12,737 bases of DNA from UBA4246 sp045113695 (lineage in GTDB: Bacteria; Bacillota; Clostridia; Christensenellales; Aristaeellaceae): the NCBI GenBank assembly GCA_045113695.1, contig JBGUJG010000049.1, forward strand, positions 1 through 12,737, read 5' to 3'. Below are positions 6,126 through 12,737 of this stretch, in pieces. The notes beneath the pieces are model-generated. The model was given only the letters and a program-made list of their open reading frames with translations. It was not told the DNA's origin and searched no databases. Made by a program: the position numbers and the translations under genes. How positions within the stretch are numbered: the stretch's first letter is position 1; the number at the start of each line of letters is the position of its first letter.

Positions 6126-8666
6126 TTATTTGCTGTCAGCGCTGATCGCCTGAGCCGCCGTACGGCCGGACACGAAGATCTCGACGATCGCGTTGCCGCC
6201 CAGACGGTTGCCGCCATGGATGCCGCCGGTGACTTCGCCGGCCGCGTACAGACCGGGGATCACTTCGCCGGCCTCATTCAGCACATGGCGCTGCGTATCG
6301 ACCAGGATACCGCCCATCGTGTGGTGGGTGGAGGGAGCCATCAGGCGGACGATCAGGTCCGCGCCTTCCAGGTCATAGGTATCGGGGTTGTAGGAGCCGT
6401 CCGCGTTCTTTTCCACGTTGCCGATGCAGCGGGAAGCGATGGCCTTGCCAACGTCCGGATATTCGCCCTTGCCCATGACAGCCGCGTCGTAGGCCTTCAC
6501 GGTTTCCAGCACGGTGGCGGCATCGACGGTAACGCCGCTCATTTCGGGACGCGCGAACAGCTCGGTCAGCGCTTCGACTGTGCCCTTTACATGGTAGTAA
6601 CGGCCTTCATAGTCTTCCGCGGCAAGCTGAGCGGAGGGCGGGCCCGGGATGCGCTCGGTGGCGTTGTAGATCTCCAGGAATACGCCGGGGGTGCCGTTGA
6701 CGGTCATGCCGTTGCGGAATTCAGCCAGAGACAGCACGTCGCGCTCGGAGCCTTCGTCCACGAAGCGCTTGCCGGTAGCCGGGTTGATCCAGCAGGCATA
6801 GTTGCCGCCGCCGAAGGCCAGGTTGCCGTTGTCGACCCAGGAGATCGGCATCAGCTGCGTAAAGCCCAGGCCGGTCGTCGCGGCGCCGACTTCCTGCGCC
6901 ATCCGGATGCCGTCGCCCTGCAGGGAGGAGCGGTTGGTGGTCTTGGTGGAGCTGGTCAGGTATTCGGTGGACCAGTATACGTTGTTTTCCAGCACCATGG
7001 GGATATTGGCAGCGTAGCCGCCGGTGGCGAGGATGACGCCCTTGACGGCATGAGCGGTGACCTTGGTGCCGTCATAGCGGGTCGCATTGACGCCCGTCAC
7101 ACGGCCGTCTTCCACGATCAGGCTTTCCGCCGTGGTGCGCTTCATGATCTGGTTCTTTTCGTTCGCCTTGAGCACGGTCGTCATGGGCGCCATGAAATAG
7201 CTGCCCCAGCGGTCGGCGTAGAATTCGGTCTCGCCGTCGCCGTCCGTATCGATGTTGGCACCCTTGTATTCGTTTTCACGATACCACAGCGCGCCGATCA
7301 GGGTGGGCTGGGAATCTTCCGCAAACAGGGAGCCCTGGGCTTCCAGCCACTCCTTGAGGCCCTGGCCGCCTTCGACAAACTGCTTGACCAGGTCCACATT
7401 GCCGTACATCCAGACGGAACCGTCCGCGCTGGGACGCAGGCCGCCGTAGTAGGTCTGGAAGATGTGCAGGTTGAGGGTGGAGAACAGCGTCAGCTGGCCT
7501 TCCGGCACACCGGCGTCCAGCTGGGGCTGCGCCCAGTCCAGATAAGCCTGGATTTCGCCCTTCAGGGCCTGCAGGGTGGGCAGGTATTCCGGATGCACGC
7601 CGTGCTTGGACAGTTCGGCGGCGTCGCCGGCCACGAATTCGTGGGTCTTGTAGTATTCCTCATCAAAGGGCTCTTCGCTCCAGTTGAGGATCATCTTGAG
7701 CTCGTTGATGCAGCCCTGGACGGACTTGACCTTGCTGTAGGTCTCGCCGTTGAAGGCATAGACGCCGGTGGCAGCGTCCGGATCGGCGGGATCCCAGACC
7801 AGGTAGGGCATCACGCTCTGGTACTGGCCGCCGGAAACCAGTGTATTGCCGCCGACTTCGGCGTTCTTTTCAATGATCAGCACGGTGTTGCCGTCCTGCG
7901 CCGCCTGGGCGGCAGCCGCGATGCCGGCGCCGCCGGCGCCGACGATGACGACGTCATAGGTCACGTCGATATCGGCTTGGGCTTCATGCGTGACCTTCGC
8001 CGCCTGGAAGGCCTTCATGTTGGTGCAGCCGGCCTGCTGAGCGGCGTCGTTCACCGCATTGCGCAGGGCACGGGCGGAGAAGGTGGCGCCGGCCACAGCG
8101 TCCACGCCGGAGCCGTTCGCGGCGATCATGTCTTCGATCATCGGGCCGAAAGCGATATCACCGACATGGCCGGTTTCGGTGGAGCTGACCACCTCAATGC
8201 CGGTCAGAGCGCTCTCGGAGAAGGTCACCGCGAAGGTGCTGGGGCCGTTGTAGCCGTCAGCGGTCGCTTCGTAGGTGCCGGGCGTAAAGGCCAGGGCGGC
8301 TTCCTCCGCAGCGCCGCCGATGGAGGCGAAAGCCTCGTTGACCGCGGTGACGATCGCCGTCTTGGTGATGGTCGCGCCGGCGAGGGCGTCAACGCCACCC
8401 ACTTCAAGCGGAGCCTGGGCGCCGATAAAGCCCTTGAGCTCTTCCGCATCCAGCGCGCGGGCGCCGATGCCGGGGGTTTCGGCAAAGCCTTCCTCGCTGA
8501 TGCTCAGCGTGGCGATCTTTCCGTCCTCCGTAAAGGTCACAAGCACCTTGACCGGGCCGCCGAAGCCCTGGGCGCTGGCTTCATAGACAGCCGCCTCGGC
8601 GGAAGCGAACGCCGTCATCCCCAGCACCATGGTCAGGCTCAGCAGGAGAGAGAGATATTTCTTCAT
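6126..8666 (-). CDS. exported FAD-dependent reductase with two FMN-bind domains (fumarate/urocanate reductase family)
   Basis: The product has 846 residues. A Sec signal peptide (residues 1 to about 24, ending 'AFASAEA') predicts an extracytoplasmic enzyme. Two FMN-bind domains follow (about 28-118 and 130-212). Each has a flavinylation motif, Asp-x-x-Ala-Gly-Ala-Thr, with Thr99 and Thr195 as the expected sites of covalent FMN added by ApbE. The FAD_binding_2 domain starts at 238 with 'DVVIVGAGGAGIAAAA'. Family active-site residues are visible: 'GKRFVDEGSERD' with Arg642 (the proton-donor Arg), 'HHTMGG' at 781-786 and 'NRLGGNA' with Arg821. The usual His-Pro-Thr segment reads 'LMPI' (605-608), and the Thr-Glu that binds the other carboxylate is missing, so fumarate is unlikely. 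There is no CxxCH haem motif. Electrons probably pass FMN to FMN to FAD. A perfect-consensus promoter (8731-8759) and a terminator make it a single-gene unit. Confidence 0.92.
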   Translation of the reverse strand: MKKYLSLLLSLTMVLGMTAFASAEAAVYEASAQGFGGPVKVLVTFTEDGKIATLSISEEGFAETPGIGARALDAEELKGFIGAQAPLEVGGVDALAGATITKTAIVTAVNEAFASIGGAAEEAALAFTPGTYEATADGYNGPSTFAVTFSESALTGIEVVSSTETGHVGDIAFGPMIEDMIAANGSGVDAVAGATFSARALRNAVNDAAQQAGCTNMKAFQAAKVTHEAQADIDVTYDVVIVGAGGAGIAAAAQAAQDGNTVLIIEKNAEVGGNTLVSGGQYQSVMPYLVWDPADPDAATGVYAFNGETYSKVKSVQGCINELKMILNWSEEPFDEEYYKTHEFVAGDAAELSKHGVHPEYLPTLQALKGEIQAYLDWAQPQLDAGVPEGQLTLFSTLNLHIFQTYYGGLRPSADGSVWMYGNVDLVKQFVEGGQGLKEWLEAQGSLFAEDSQPTLIGALWYRENEYKGANIDTDGDGETEFYADRWGSYFMAPMTTVLKANEKNQIMKRTTAESLIVEDGRVTGVNATRYDGTKVTAHAVKGVILATGGYAANIPMVLENNVYWSTEYLTSSTKTTNRSSLQGDGIRMAQEVGAATTGLGFTQLMPISWVDNGNLAFGGGNYACWINPATGKRFVDEGSERDVLSLAEFRNGMTVNGTPGVFLEIYNATERIPGPPSAQLAAEDYEGRYYHVKGTVEALTELFARPEMSGVTVDAATVLETVKAYDAAVMGKGEYPDVGKAIASRCIGNVEKNADGSYNPDTYDLEGADLIVRLMAPSTHHTMGGILVDTQRHVLNEAGEVIPGLYAAGEVTGGIHGGNRLGGNAIVEIFVSGRTAAQAISADSK

Positions 8667-8691
8667 ACGGTTTCCTCCTTATTCTATTAAT

Positions 8692-8709
8692 GCATCCCGA
8701 TCCGGATGC
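8692..8709. promoter_or_regulatory. inverted repeat in the leader of the reductase gene
   Basis: GCATCC (8692-8697) and GGATGC (8704-8709) form a perfect 6-base inverted repeat with a 6-base spacer. It lies about 15-32 bases after the expected transcription start and before the GGAGG of the reductase gene. It could be a repressor operator or a leader hairpin; the sequence does not decide between them. Confidence 0.4.
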
Positions 8710-8730
8710 GTTTCATATAGATACACCGTT

Positions 8731-8759
8731 ATTATAGGGTCTGCGGTTTTCCCTGTCAA
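8731..8759 (-). promoter_or_regulatory. consensus sigma-A promoter of the reductase gene
   Basis: On the minus strand a perfect TTGACA (8754-8759) and a perfect TATAAT (8731-8736) are separated by 17 bases. This is the strongest promoter in the window. It suggests abundant expression, unless the inverted repeat at 8692-8709 imposes control. Confidence 0.9.
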
Positions 8760-8769
8760 CTGATTTCTT

Positions 8770-8794
8770 AAAAACATATGCGGGATGAGCATAT
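8770..8794 (-). terminator. weak rho-independent terminator after the DUF975 gene
   Basis: On the minus strand ATATGC and GCATAT (8789-8794 with 8776-8781) form a 6-base stem with a 7-base loop. It is followed by G and five U residues (A-run 8770-8774). The stem is AT-rich and so weak, but its position 30 bases past the stop codon fits the end of the mscL operon. Confidence 0.5.
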
Positions 8795-8823
8795 AATGCA
8801 TGAAAGCCAGCGCGCGTTTTCCT

Positions 8824-9489
8824 TCAGACACTGACGGGGACGTCCGTCCCGTCCAGCATCTCCTGCGTGATCCGGCCTTCCTGCAGGGCGTTCTGGATCA
8901 GTTCGTCGCCCAGGCCGGCCATGGACGTTTCCATATAAGGGCCGACATAGAAAATATGCAGCAGGCCGAAGGTCAGGCCGGACAGCAGGATCCAGCCGAA
9001 AAAGGACAGGGCCATCACAAAGATTTCCATCTTATAGCCTTTGGTGATCCGGTCGGACAGGTCGCTGGCGCGCATGGCTTCAATGCCCGGATATTTCGCC
9101 AGCAGATAGGGGGTCAGGAAATATGCCACGGTCTTGACGATGCCCGGGATGATGAACAGCAATCCCCACAGGAATACCTTGAGGTTCATCCACAGCATCC
9201 CGCCCACCTTCGTCCAGAACCGGTCGAAACAGTTGCTGAAGAAGGTTTCAAACGGCGGTTTCTCCCCCCGCCAGCAGGAAAGAAAATAGCCTGACGTCAT
9301 CACGCTCAGGATCTGGGACCCGATGATCATGACAAAGTTCATCAGGGGAATGGATGAAAGACCGATGGAAATCAGCGCGGTGACCAGGACGACGCAGATC
9401 ATCGCTCCGCGGTTTTCACTGAAACGCATTTTGGCGACCGACTTGATTTCAGCCCGGGAAAGGATGGCCCGGCGGATCGCTTCAGACAT
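8824..9489 (-). CDS. DUF975 family integral membrane protein
   Basis: The product has 221 residues from the ATG at 9489. This start is chosen over an in-frame ATG at 9504 because AAGGAG (9496-9501) sits between them, six bases before 9489. It is recognised as DUF975 by 'FIIPGIVKTVAYFLTPYLLAKYP' (about 112-134), the Ala-x-x-x-Ser-x-x-x-x-Lys-Gly-Tyr-Lys segment (141-153) and 'SFFGWILLSGLTFGLLHIFYVGPY' (162-185). The hydrophobic stretches near 30-68, 100-128 and 155-182 predict several membrane helices. DUF975 proteins are common in Firmicutes and have no established function. The start overlaps the end of the HAD gene by 8 bases (ATGTCTGA), so translation is probably coupled. It is the last gene of the mscL operon. 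Confidence 0.88.
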   Translation of the reverse strand: MSEAIRRAILSRAEIKSVAKMRFSENRGAMICVVLVTALISIGLSSIPLMNFVMIIGSQILSVMTSGYFLSCWRGEKPPFETFFSNCFDRFWTKVGGMLWMNLKVFLWGLLFIIPGIVKTVAYFLTPYLLAKYPGIEAMRASDLSDRITKGYKMEIFVMALSFFGWILLSGLTFGLLHIFYVGPYMETSMAGLGDELIQNALQEGRITQEMLDGTDVPVSV

Positions 9490-10135
9490 GTTTTTCTCCT
9501 TCATCCTGCAGAATCAGGGTTCTGAGTTCTTCGTAAGAGGACGCGTACGGGGCCGGCAGCCCTTTGGGGCACAGGCCGTCCGGGTCCATGGCGACAGAGG
9601 CGATGCCGGCGTTGACGCCGGCCATCACGTCCAGTTCGCGGTCGCCGATCATCACGCAGTCCGCCCTATCCAGCTGATGGCGGGCGATCAGGGCGTTCAG
9701 CGCGTCCGGCGCCGGCTTGAGCGGAAAGCCGTCCTTCCCGGTGATATGGTCTTTGAACAGGGAGAGCAGCCCGTAGTGCGACAGGGCGTTCGTGCTGCTG
9801 ACAACCCCCCGGTGGGTGTACAGGTAATGGACGCAGCCCTGCCCGGCCGCGTCCCGGAGGAAGCTTTCCATGCCCTCATACGGGCGCATGGTCTCATAGC
9901 CTTCCTCTTCGCTGTGCCTCCTGTAGCCGGCCCAGAGTTCCTCGTCGGTCAGGCCGTACTTCGCCCCCACCCAGGCGTTGGTGTATTCGAGGGATTTTTT
10001 GACGGACCGGAGCAGTACCCCCTCCTCTTCAACAATCCCCGCATCCGCCAGCGCTTTTTGGTAAGCCCGGCAGATGCGGGGATAGGTGTCGAAGAGCGTA
10101 CCGTCAAAATCCCAGATCAGGTGACGGTATTTCAT
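9482..10135 (-). CDS. HAD family hydrolase (phosphoglycolate phosphatase-like)
   Basis: The 217-residue product has all four HAD motifs. Motif I is Asp9-Phe-Asp11-Gly-Thr-Leu-Phe-Asp-Thr, with Asp9 the nucleophile and Asp11 the acid/base. Motif II is Thr107 in 'YLYTHRG'. Motif III is Lys140 in 'FPLKPAPD'. Motif IV is 'GDRELD' (164-169) with the Mg-binding acids. Residues about 17-90 form the alpha-helical cap of subfamily I (beta-phosphoglucomutase/Gph-like). It should be a cytoplasmic phosphatase acting on a small phosphorylated metabolite; the substrate cannot be predicted from the sequence. It starts 3 bases after the mscL stop codon with only a weak AAGAAG before the ATG, which suggests coupled translation. 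Its last codons overlap the DUF975 start. Confidence 0.92.
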   Translation of the reverse strand: MKYRHLIWDFDGTLFDTYPRICRAYQKALADAGIVEEEGVLLRSVKKSLEYTNAWVGAKYGLTDEELWAGYRRHSEEEGYETMRPYEGMESFLRDAAGQGCVHYLYTHRGVVSSTNALSHYGLLSLFKDHITGKDGFPLKPAPDALNALIARHQLDRADCVMIGDRELDVMAGVNAGIASVAMDPDGLCPKGLPAPYASSYEELRTLILQDEGEKHV

Positions 10136-10138
10136 AAA

Positions 10139-10543
10139 TTACTTCTTGTAGGCCAGGATATCGCCGGCGCAGTGCGGGCAGCGGGTCGCGCCTTCCTTGA
10201 TCTCCTCCAGGCAATACGGGCAGGTGGGGGCGGGCTTGGCGGGCGCTTCCTCGGGCTTTTTCTTGAGGTTCTTGGCCTTGTTCATCGCCTTGATGATCAG
10301 GAAGAGGACCAGCGCCGTCAGGATAAACTCCACCACGACCGCGCAGAAGCTCAGGACCGAACCGGCAAAACCGGTGCCACCCGTCTCCATCTTGGGCAGG
10401 GACTCCAGGATCGGGTTCAGGAAGATCTCGATCACGGCGGTGACAACCTTGCCGAAAGCGCCGCCGATGATCACGCCGACGGCCATGTCGATCACATTGC
10501 CGCGCATTGCGAAGTCTTTGAATTCCTTCAGTAATTTCTTCAT
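10139..10543 (-). CDS. mscL: large-conductance mechanosensitive channel with C-terminal zinc ribbon
   Basis: The 134-residue protein carries the MscL signature 'FAMRGNVIDMAVGVIIGGAFGKVV' (11-34): the N-terminal helix and the pore-lining first membrane segment with its Gly and Ala packing residues. A short loop (about 44-60) and a second membrane helix (about 63-87) follow, then the basic 'NKAKNLKKK'. In E. coli a helical bundle follows here. This protein instead has a Pro/Ala linker (97-107) and a four-Cys knuckle, Cys108-x2-Cys111 and Cys122-x2-Cys125, typical of a zinc ribbon. The channel releases solutes on osmotic downshock. It is the first gene of an operon with the HAD and DUF975 genes. 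AAAGGAGG lies 8 bases before the ATG, and the promoter is at 10585-10613. Confidence 0.95.
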   Translation of the reverse strand: MKKLLKEFKDFAMRGNVIDMAVGVIIGGAFGKVVTAVIEIFLNPILESLPKMETGGTGFAGSVLSFCAVVVEFILTALVLFLIIKAMNKAKNLKKKPEEAPAKPAPTCPYCLEEIKEGATRCPHCAGDILAYKK

Positions 10544-10584
10544 TGGAAAAGCCTCCTTTATTATTTCCCTTCGGAACTGAACTG

Positions 10585-10613
10585 ATTATACCATCAAAGT
10601 CATTAAAAGGCAA
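10585..10613 (-). promoter_or_regulatory. sigma-A promoter of the mscL operon (extended -10)
   Basis: On the minus strand TTGCCT (10608-10613) and a perfect TATAAT (10585-10590) are 17 bases apart. TGG directly before the TATAAT supplies the TGn extended -10 element. The leader is about 35-40 bases. Confidence 0.8.
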
Positions 10614-10682
10614 CCGGCATCAGGGGATCCGGGAAGAATTTTTTATGCTCTTTCCGCTCGCCGCCCGGCTGCGGCCGGACGG

Positions 10683-12038
10683 TCATTCGGCCTTGCCCCC
10701 GCCTGTCCACTGCTGCGCAGAAAACGCCTCCACCCGGCTTTCGCCGTAATGCTCCGCGTTCAGGGTAAAGGTCACGCGCAGCGGGTGGGACTCTCCCATG
10801 TGATTGACCACCTGCCACATGAATTCCCCGCTCACCTGCGTCAGCCGGCCCCGGCTGTCCAGTTCGCAGTCAAAGTCGCCGTTCCCCCACCGCAGCTCCG
10901 ACATCGCCCAGAGGATCTGCCGGGTGTAGGTTTCAAAAGCGTGCCCGGTCAGGCTGACGGAGTCAAACGGGGCCAGCTTTCCGCCCCGGTAGACCGCCCC
11001 GCAGGCGGTAAAGCGCGGAAACTGCTCCCGCATTTTCCCCGCGTACCAGGCGTCCATTTCCCGGCGCAGCACGGCCGGATCCTCCGGCACCCCGGCGGGC
11101 GCCCCGGCGCTGAATGCCGCCCGGGCCTCCTCTTCGTCCTCATACACGATGTACTGGCCGCCGGTCTCCCGGAGGTAGGCGTCGTACGTCGGGAAATACT
11201 CGGTTTTGCCCTCCGGCAGGATGCGCACCATGCCGGACGTCCAGGGGGAAGCCTTGTCCGCCGCGTCCATGGCCAGACTCTGCAGGATCTTCTGATCGTC
11301 CCGCTGCCCGTCGTCTGCGGGCTTTTCTCCGTAGAGGGCCTCATATTCCCGGTCGTACGCCTCGTCCCAGTTCCAGTATTCCACGGACAGGCCGGTATAG
11401 TCATACGGGGTATAGACCGAATTGACCCCGACATCTTCCGGCGTTCCGCTGAACCCGAGATACCGCTGCGCCCCTTCGCGGACGAGGCTCAGCGTCAGCG
11501 AGTCCAGCAGGCCGATCGACGCGTCCTGCTGGAAGCGCAGGGAAACCGTTTCCCCCGTCCCGCTCCGGACGGTCTGCACGCTGCGGGACATCAGCGAGTC
11601 CATGAGCCCCGCCAGCTGAAGGGCTGTGCTCAGGTAGCTTTCCTGGCTGGGAGTCAGGGTCAGGATGCTCTGCCCGGCGCCGGCATACGTCCGGGTTTCG
11701 ACCTCCGGGTTCCGCCGGTCCGGGATCACGTGCAGCACCCCGTCCAGGCAGTGCACCACGTAACCGCTCTCGTATACCGTATCGTCGGTCCGCAGGCTCC
11801 TCATCTTAAGGTCCAGCAGCGAGTCGGAACCGTCCTGCACATAGCGGAGGTTCACGATCTTGAACCGCTGGCGGTTATAGGTCAGGTCAGCGCTGACCGT
11901 CAGCGTGACGTTCGGGGTGTTGGTCATCAGGTCAACGGCTGCCTGCAGCACGGAAACCCAGCTGCCTTCCCCCAGGGCAGCCGGCATACAGCCGCTCAGG
12001 AGAACGGCCGTCAGGAAGCAAGCAAGAAATCGTTTCAT
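10683..12038 (-). CDS. large lipoprotein of unknown function
   Basis: The product has 451 residues from the ATG at 12038, which has GGAGG about 8 bases upstream. The frame is open a further 27 codons upstream, but no ribosome binding site fits there. The N-terminus is a lipoprotein signal: Lys-Arg, a hydrophobic core and the lipobox Leu-Leu-Ser-Gly-Cys with Cys17 as the lipid-carrying residue. The mature protein is mostly alternating polar/hydrophobic strands with helical stretches, for example about 215-265. It has no catalytic motif I recognise. The early part ('NVTLTVSADLTYNRQRFKIVN') and the end ('LRVTFTLNAEHYGESRVEAF') both look like beta-sheets of the LolA/LppX type of ligand-binding lipoprotein; this is inference. 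The gene diverges from the GNAT gene, and I see no clear promoter or terminator of its own. Confidence 0.85.
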   Translation of the reverse strand: MKRFLACFLTAVLLSGCMPAALGEGSWVSVLQAAVDLMTNTPNVTLTVSADLTYNRQRFKIVNLRYVQDGSDSLLDLKMRSLRTDDTVYESGYVVHCLDGVLHVIPDRRNPEVETRTYAGAGQSILTLTPSQESYLSTALQLAGLMDSLMSRSVQTVRSGTGETVSLRFQQDASIGLLDSLTLSLVREGAQRYLGFSGTPEDVGVNSVYTPYDYTGLSVEYWNWDEAYDREYEALYGEKPADDGQRDDQKILQSLAMDAADKASPWTSGMVRILPEGKTEYFPTYDAYLRETGGQYIVYEDEEEARAAFSAGAPAGVPEDPAVLRREMDAWYAGKMREQFPRFTACGAVYRGGKLAPFDSVSLTGHAFETYTRQILWAMSELRWGNGDFDCELDSRGRLTQVSGEFMWQVVNHMGESHPLRVTFTLNAEHYGESRVEAFSAQQWTGGGKAE

Positions 12039-12103
12039 CAGAGCATCCTCCGATTGATGTGGGAGCGCCGTCTGTTTTTTCTCCGTATCCCGGGCCGCGT
12101 CGG

Positions 12104-12132
12104 TTGACAAAGGCCTCATGGATCAGTAAGAT
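12104..12132 (+). promoter_or_regulatory. sigma-A promoter of the GNAT gene
   Basis: A perfect TTGACA (12104-12109) is followed after 17 bases by TAAGAT (12127-12132, 4 of 6 matches). Transcription would begin near 12139, giving a leader of only about 20 bases. The leader includes the palindrome ACCTCC-G-GGAGGT (12141-12153), which contains the ribosome binding site. Confidence 0.75.
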
Positions 12133-12159
12133 AGTCAAAAACCTCCGGGAGGTGTGAAG

Positions 12160-12630
12160 ATGGCGATCCGAACCGCGCAGGAAAAGGACATTCCGCGCCT
12201 GCTGGCGCTTCTGACCCAGGTCGACATGGTGCATCACGGCGGCCGCCCCGACCTGTTCCGGGGCCCCGCGACCAAATACACGGACCGGCAGCTCCGGGAA
12301 CTCCTGCAGGACAGCCGCCGCCCCGTCTTCGTCTGGACGGACGAAAGCGATACGGTGATGGGCTACGCCTTCTGCATCTTTCAGCAGAACGTGGGCGACA
12401 ACGTGCTGACCGACATCCTGACGCTGTACATCGACGACCTGTGCGTGGACGAAAAGGCCCGCGGCCAAAGTATCGGCACGCAGCTGTACGAGCATGTGCT
12501 TTCCTTCGCCCGGGAAAAGGGCTGCTACAACGTGACCCTGAACGTCTGGGCCTTCAACGAAAACGCCCTGGCCTTCTACCGGAAAAGAGGCCTGAAGCCG
12601 CAGAAGATCGGGATGGAGAAGATCCTTTGA
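12160..12630 (+). CDS. GNAT family N-acetyltransferase
   Basis: The 156-residue product has the length of a single GNAT domain. After the first strand and helix ('IRTAQEKDIPRLLALL'), the central strand pair 'LTLYIDDLCVDEKARGQSIGTQLYEHVLSFA' (about 89-119) holds the acetyl-CoA pyrophosphate loop, Arg-Gly-Gln-Ser-Ile-Gly. 'NVTLNVWAFNENALAFYRKRGL' (about 125-146) is motif B with the usual Asn, Ala and Tyr positions. It should transfer an acetyl group from acetyl-CoA to an amine; whether the target is a small molecule or a protein is not visible. The ATG at 12160 is preferred over a GTG at 12154 because GGGAGG (12147-12152) is 7 bases away. The gene stands alone, and a heptamer repeat array starts at the base after its TGA stop. 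Confidence 0.9.
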   Translation: MAIRTAQEKDIPRLLALLTQVDMVHHGGRPDLFRGPATKYTDRQLRELLQDSRRPVFVWTDESDTVMGYAFCIFQQNVGDNVLTDILTLYIDDLCVDEKARGQSIGTQLYEHVLSFAREKGCYNVTLNVWAFNENALAFYRKRGLKPQKIGMEKIL

Positions 12631-12737
12631 GGAGTGAGGAGTTAGGAGTTAGGAGTTAGGAGTTAATGGTTAATGCAGGATTATTCACACCTCCTCACTA
12701 AGTGAGCGGAGCGAACGGTCACTCCTCACTCCTCACT
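12631..12737 (+). repeat. heptamer-repeat intergenic element 2 (runs off the window)
   Basis: Directly after the GNAT stop codon, 7-base units run from 12631 to 12672: GGAGTGA, four times GGAGTTA, then ATGGTTA. After a core with small hairpins (TCACT-A-AGTGA at 12695-12705; GTGA...TCAC at 12702-12722), ACTCCTC is repeated from 12721 to the window edge. On the opposite strand this reads GGAGTGA repeated. The left end (12631-12642) is a perfect 12-base inverted match to the right array. The layout is the same as in element 1 but with a different heptamer. Confidence 0.8.

Noticed and set aside
6114..8690. An 858-codon open frame on the plus strand opposite the reductase gene
   Set aside because: It is an antisense shadow in GC-rich DNA. 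The minus-strand protein has a signal peptide, FMN-bind and FAD motifs, a promoter, a ribosome binding site and a terminator, whereas the plus-strand translation is rich in Gly, His, Val and Asp with no recognisable domain.
10640..10682. Terminator after the lipoprotein gene
   Set aside because: A CCGGC/GCCGG hairpin is present, but no U-tract follows on the minus strand.
10749..12107. A 452-codon plus-strand frame opposite the lipoprotein gene
   Set aside because: It has no good ribosome binding site and no motif, and the opposite strand has a lipobox signal and GGAGG start.

Overview
The window looks like chromosomal DNA of a GC-rich (by eye roughly 60%) anaerobic Firmicute of the Clostridia type, plausibly an uncultured gut or rumen lineage. 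The reasons are near-consensus sigma-A promoters (TTGACA/TATAAT with 17-base spacers), strong GGAGG ribosome binding sites, a DUF975 membrane protein, an HI0933/BaiN-type flavoprotein, an exported FMN-bind/FAD reductase, a multi-SH3 secreted protein and intergenic heptamer repeats. The exact taxon cannot be read from the sequence. No rRNA, tRNA, CRISPR array, transposase or phage gene was seen.

Layout. 1-64 (-) is the start of a probably exported protein, preceded by a leader of about 230 bases with a near-perfect promoter. A TetR-family regulator (386-1036, -) diverges from a plus-strand cluster: an HI0933/BaiN-like flavoprotein, a YdcF/SanA-like DUF218 membrane protein and a flavin-reductase-like protein (1301-3887). 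The last two of these are separated by a heptamer-repeat element. A strong bidirectional terminator at 3900-3943 ends this block. A long minus-strand block follows: a small exported protein (3973-4500), a five-SH3-domain exported protein (4735-5964), an 846-residue exported reductase with two FMN-bind domains and one FAD domain (6126-8666), the operon mscL - HAD phosphatase - DUF975 (8824-10543, read from high to low coordinates) and a large lipoprotein (10683-12038). A GNAT acetyltransferase (12160-12630, +) diverges from the lipoprotein and is followed by a second heptamer element that runs off the window.

How the genes may work together. Four minus-strand products are exported or surface-anchored. 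The 846-residue enzyme is probably an extracytoplasmic, covalently flavinylated reductase that uses a small organic acceptor. It keeps the catalytic Arg of the fumarate/urocanate reductase family but lacks that family's first substrate-carboxylate site, so its substrate is open. The mscL operon couples a mechanosensitive channel, whose C-terminal bundle is replaced by a zinc ribbon, to a phosphatase and a membrane protein.

The most unusual material is non-coding. Two intergenic elements each begin at the first base after a stop codon, and each has 7-base tandem arrays in inverted orientation around a GC-richer core. There is also a structured leader before the partial gene, with mutually exclusive hairpins. 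No complete undescribed defence or mobile system is visible.
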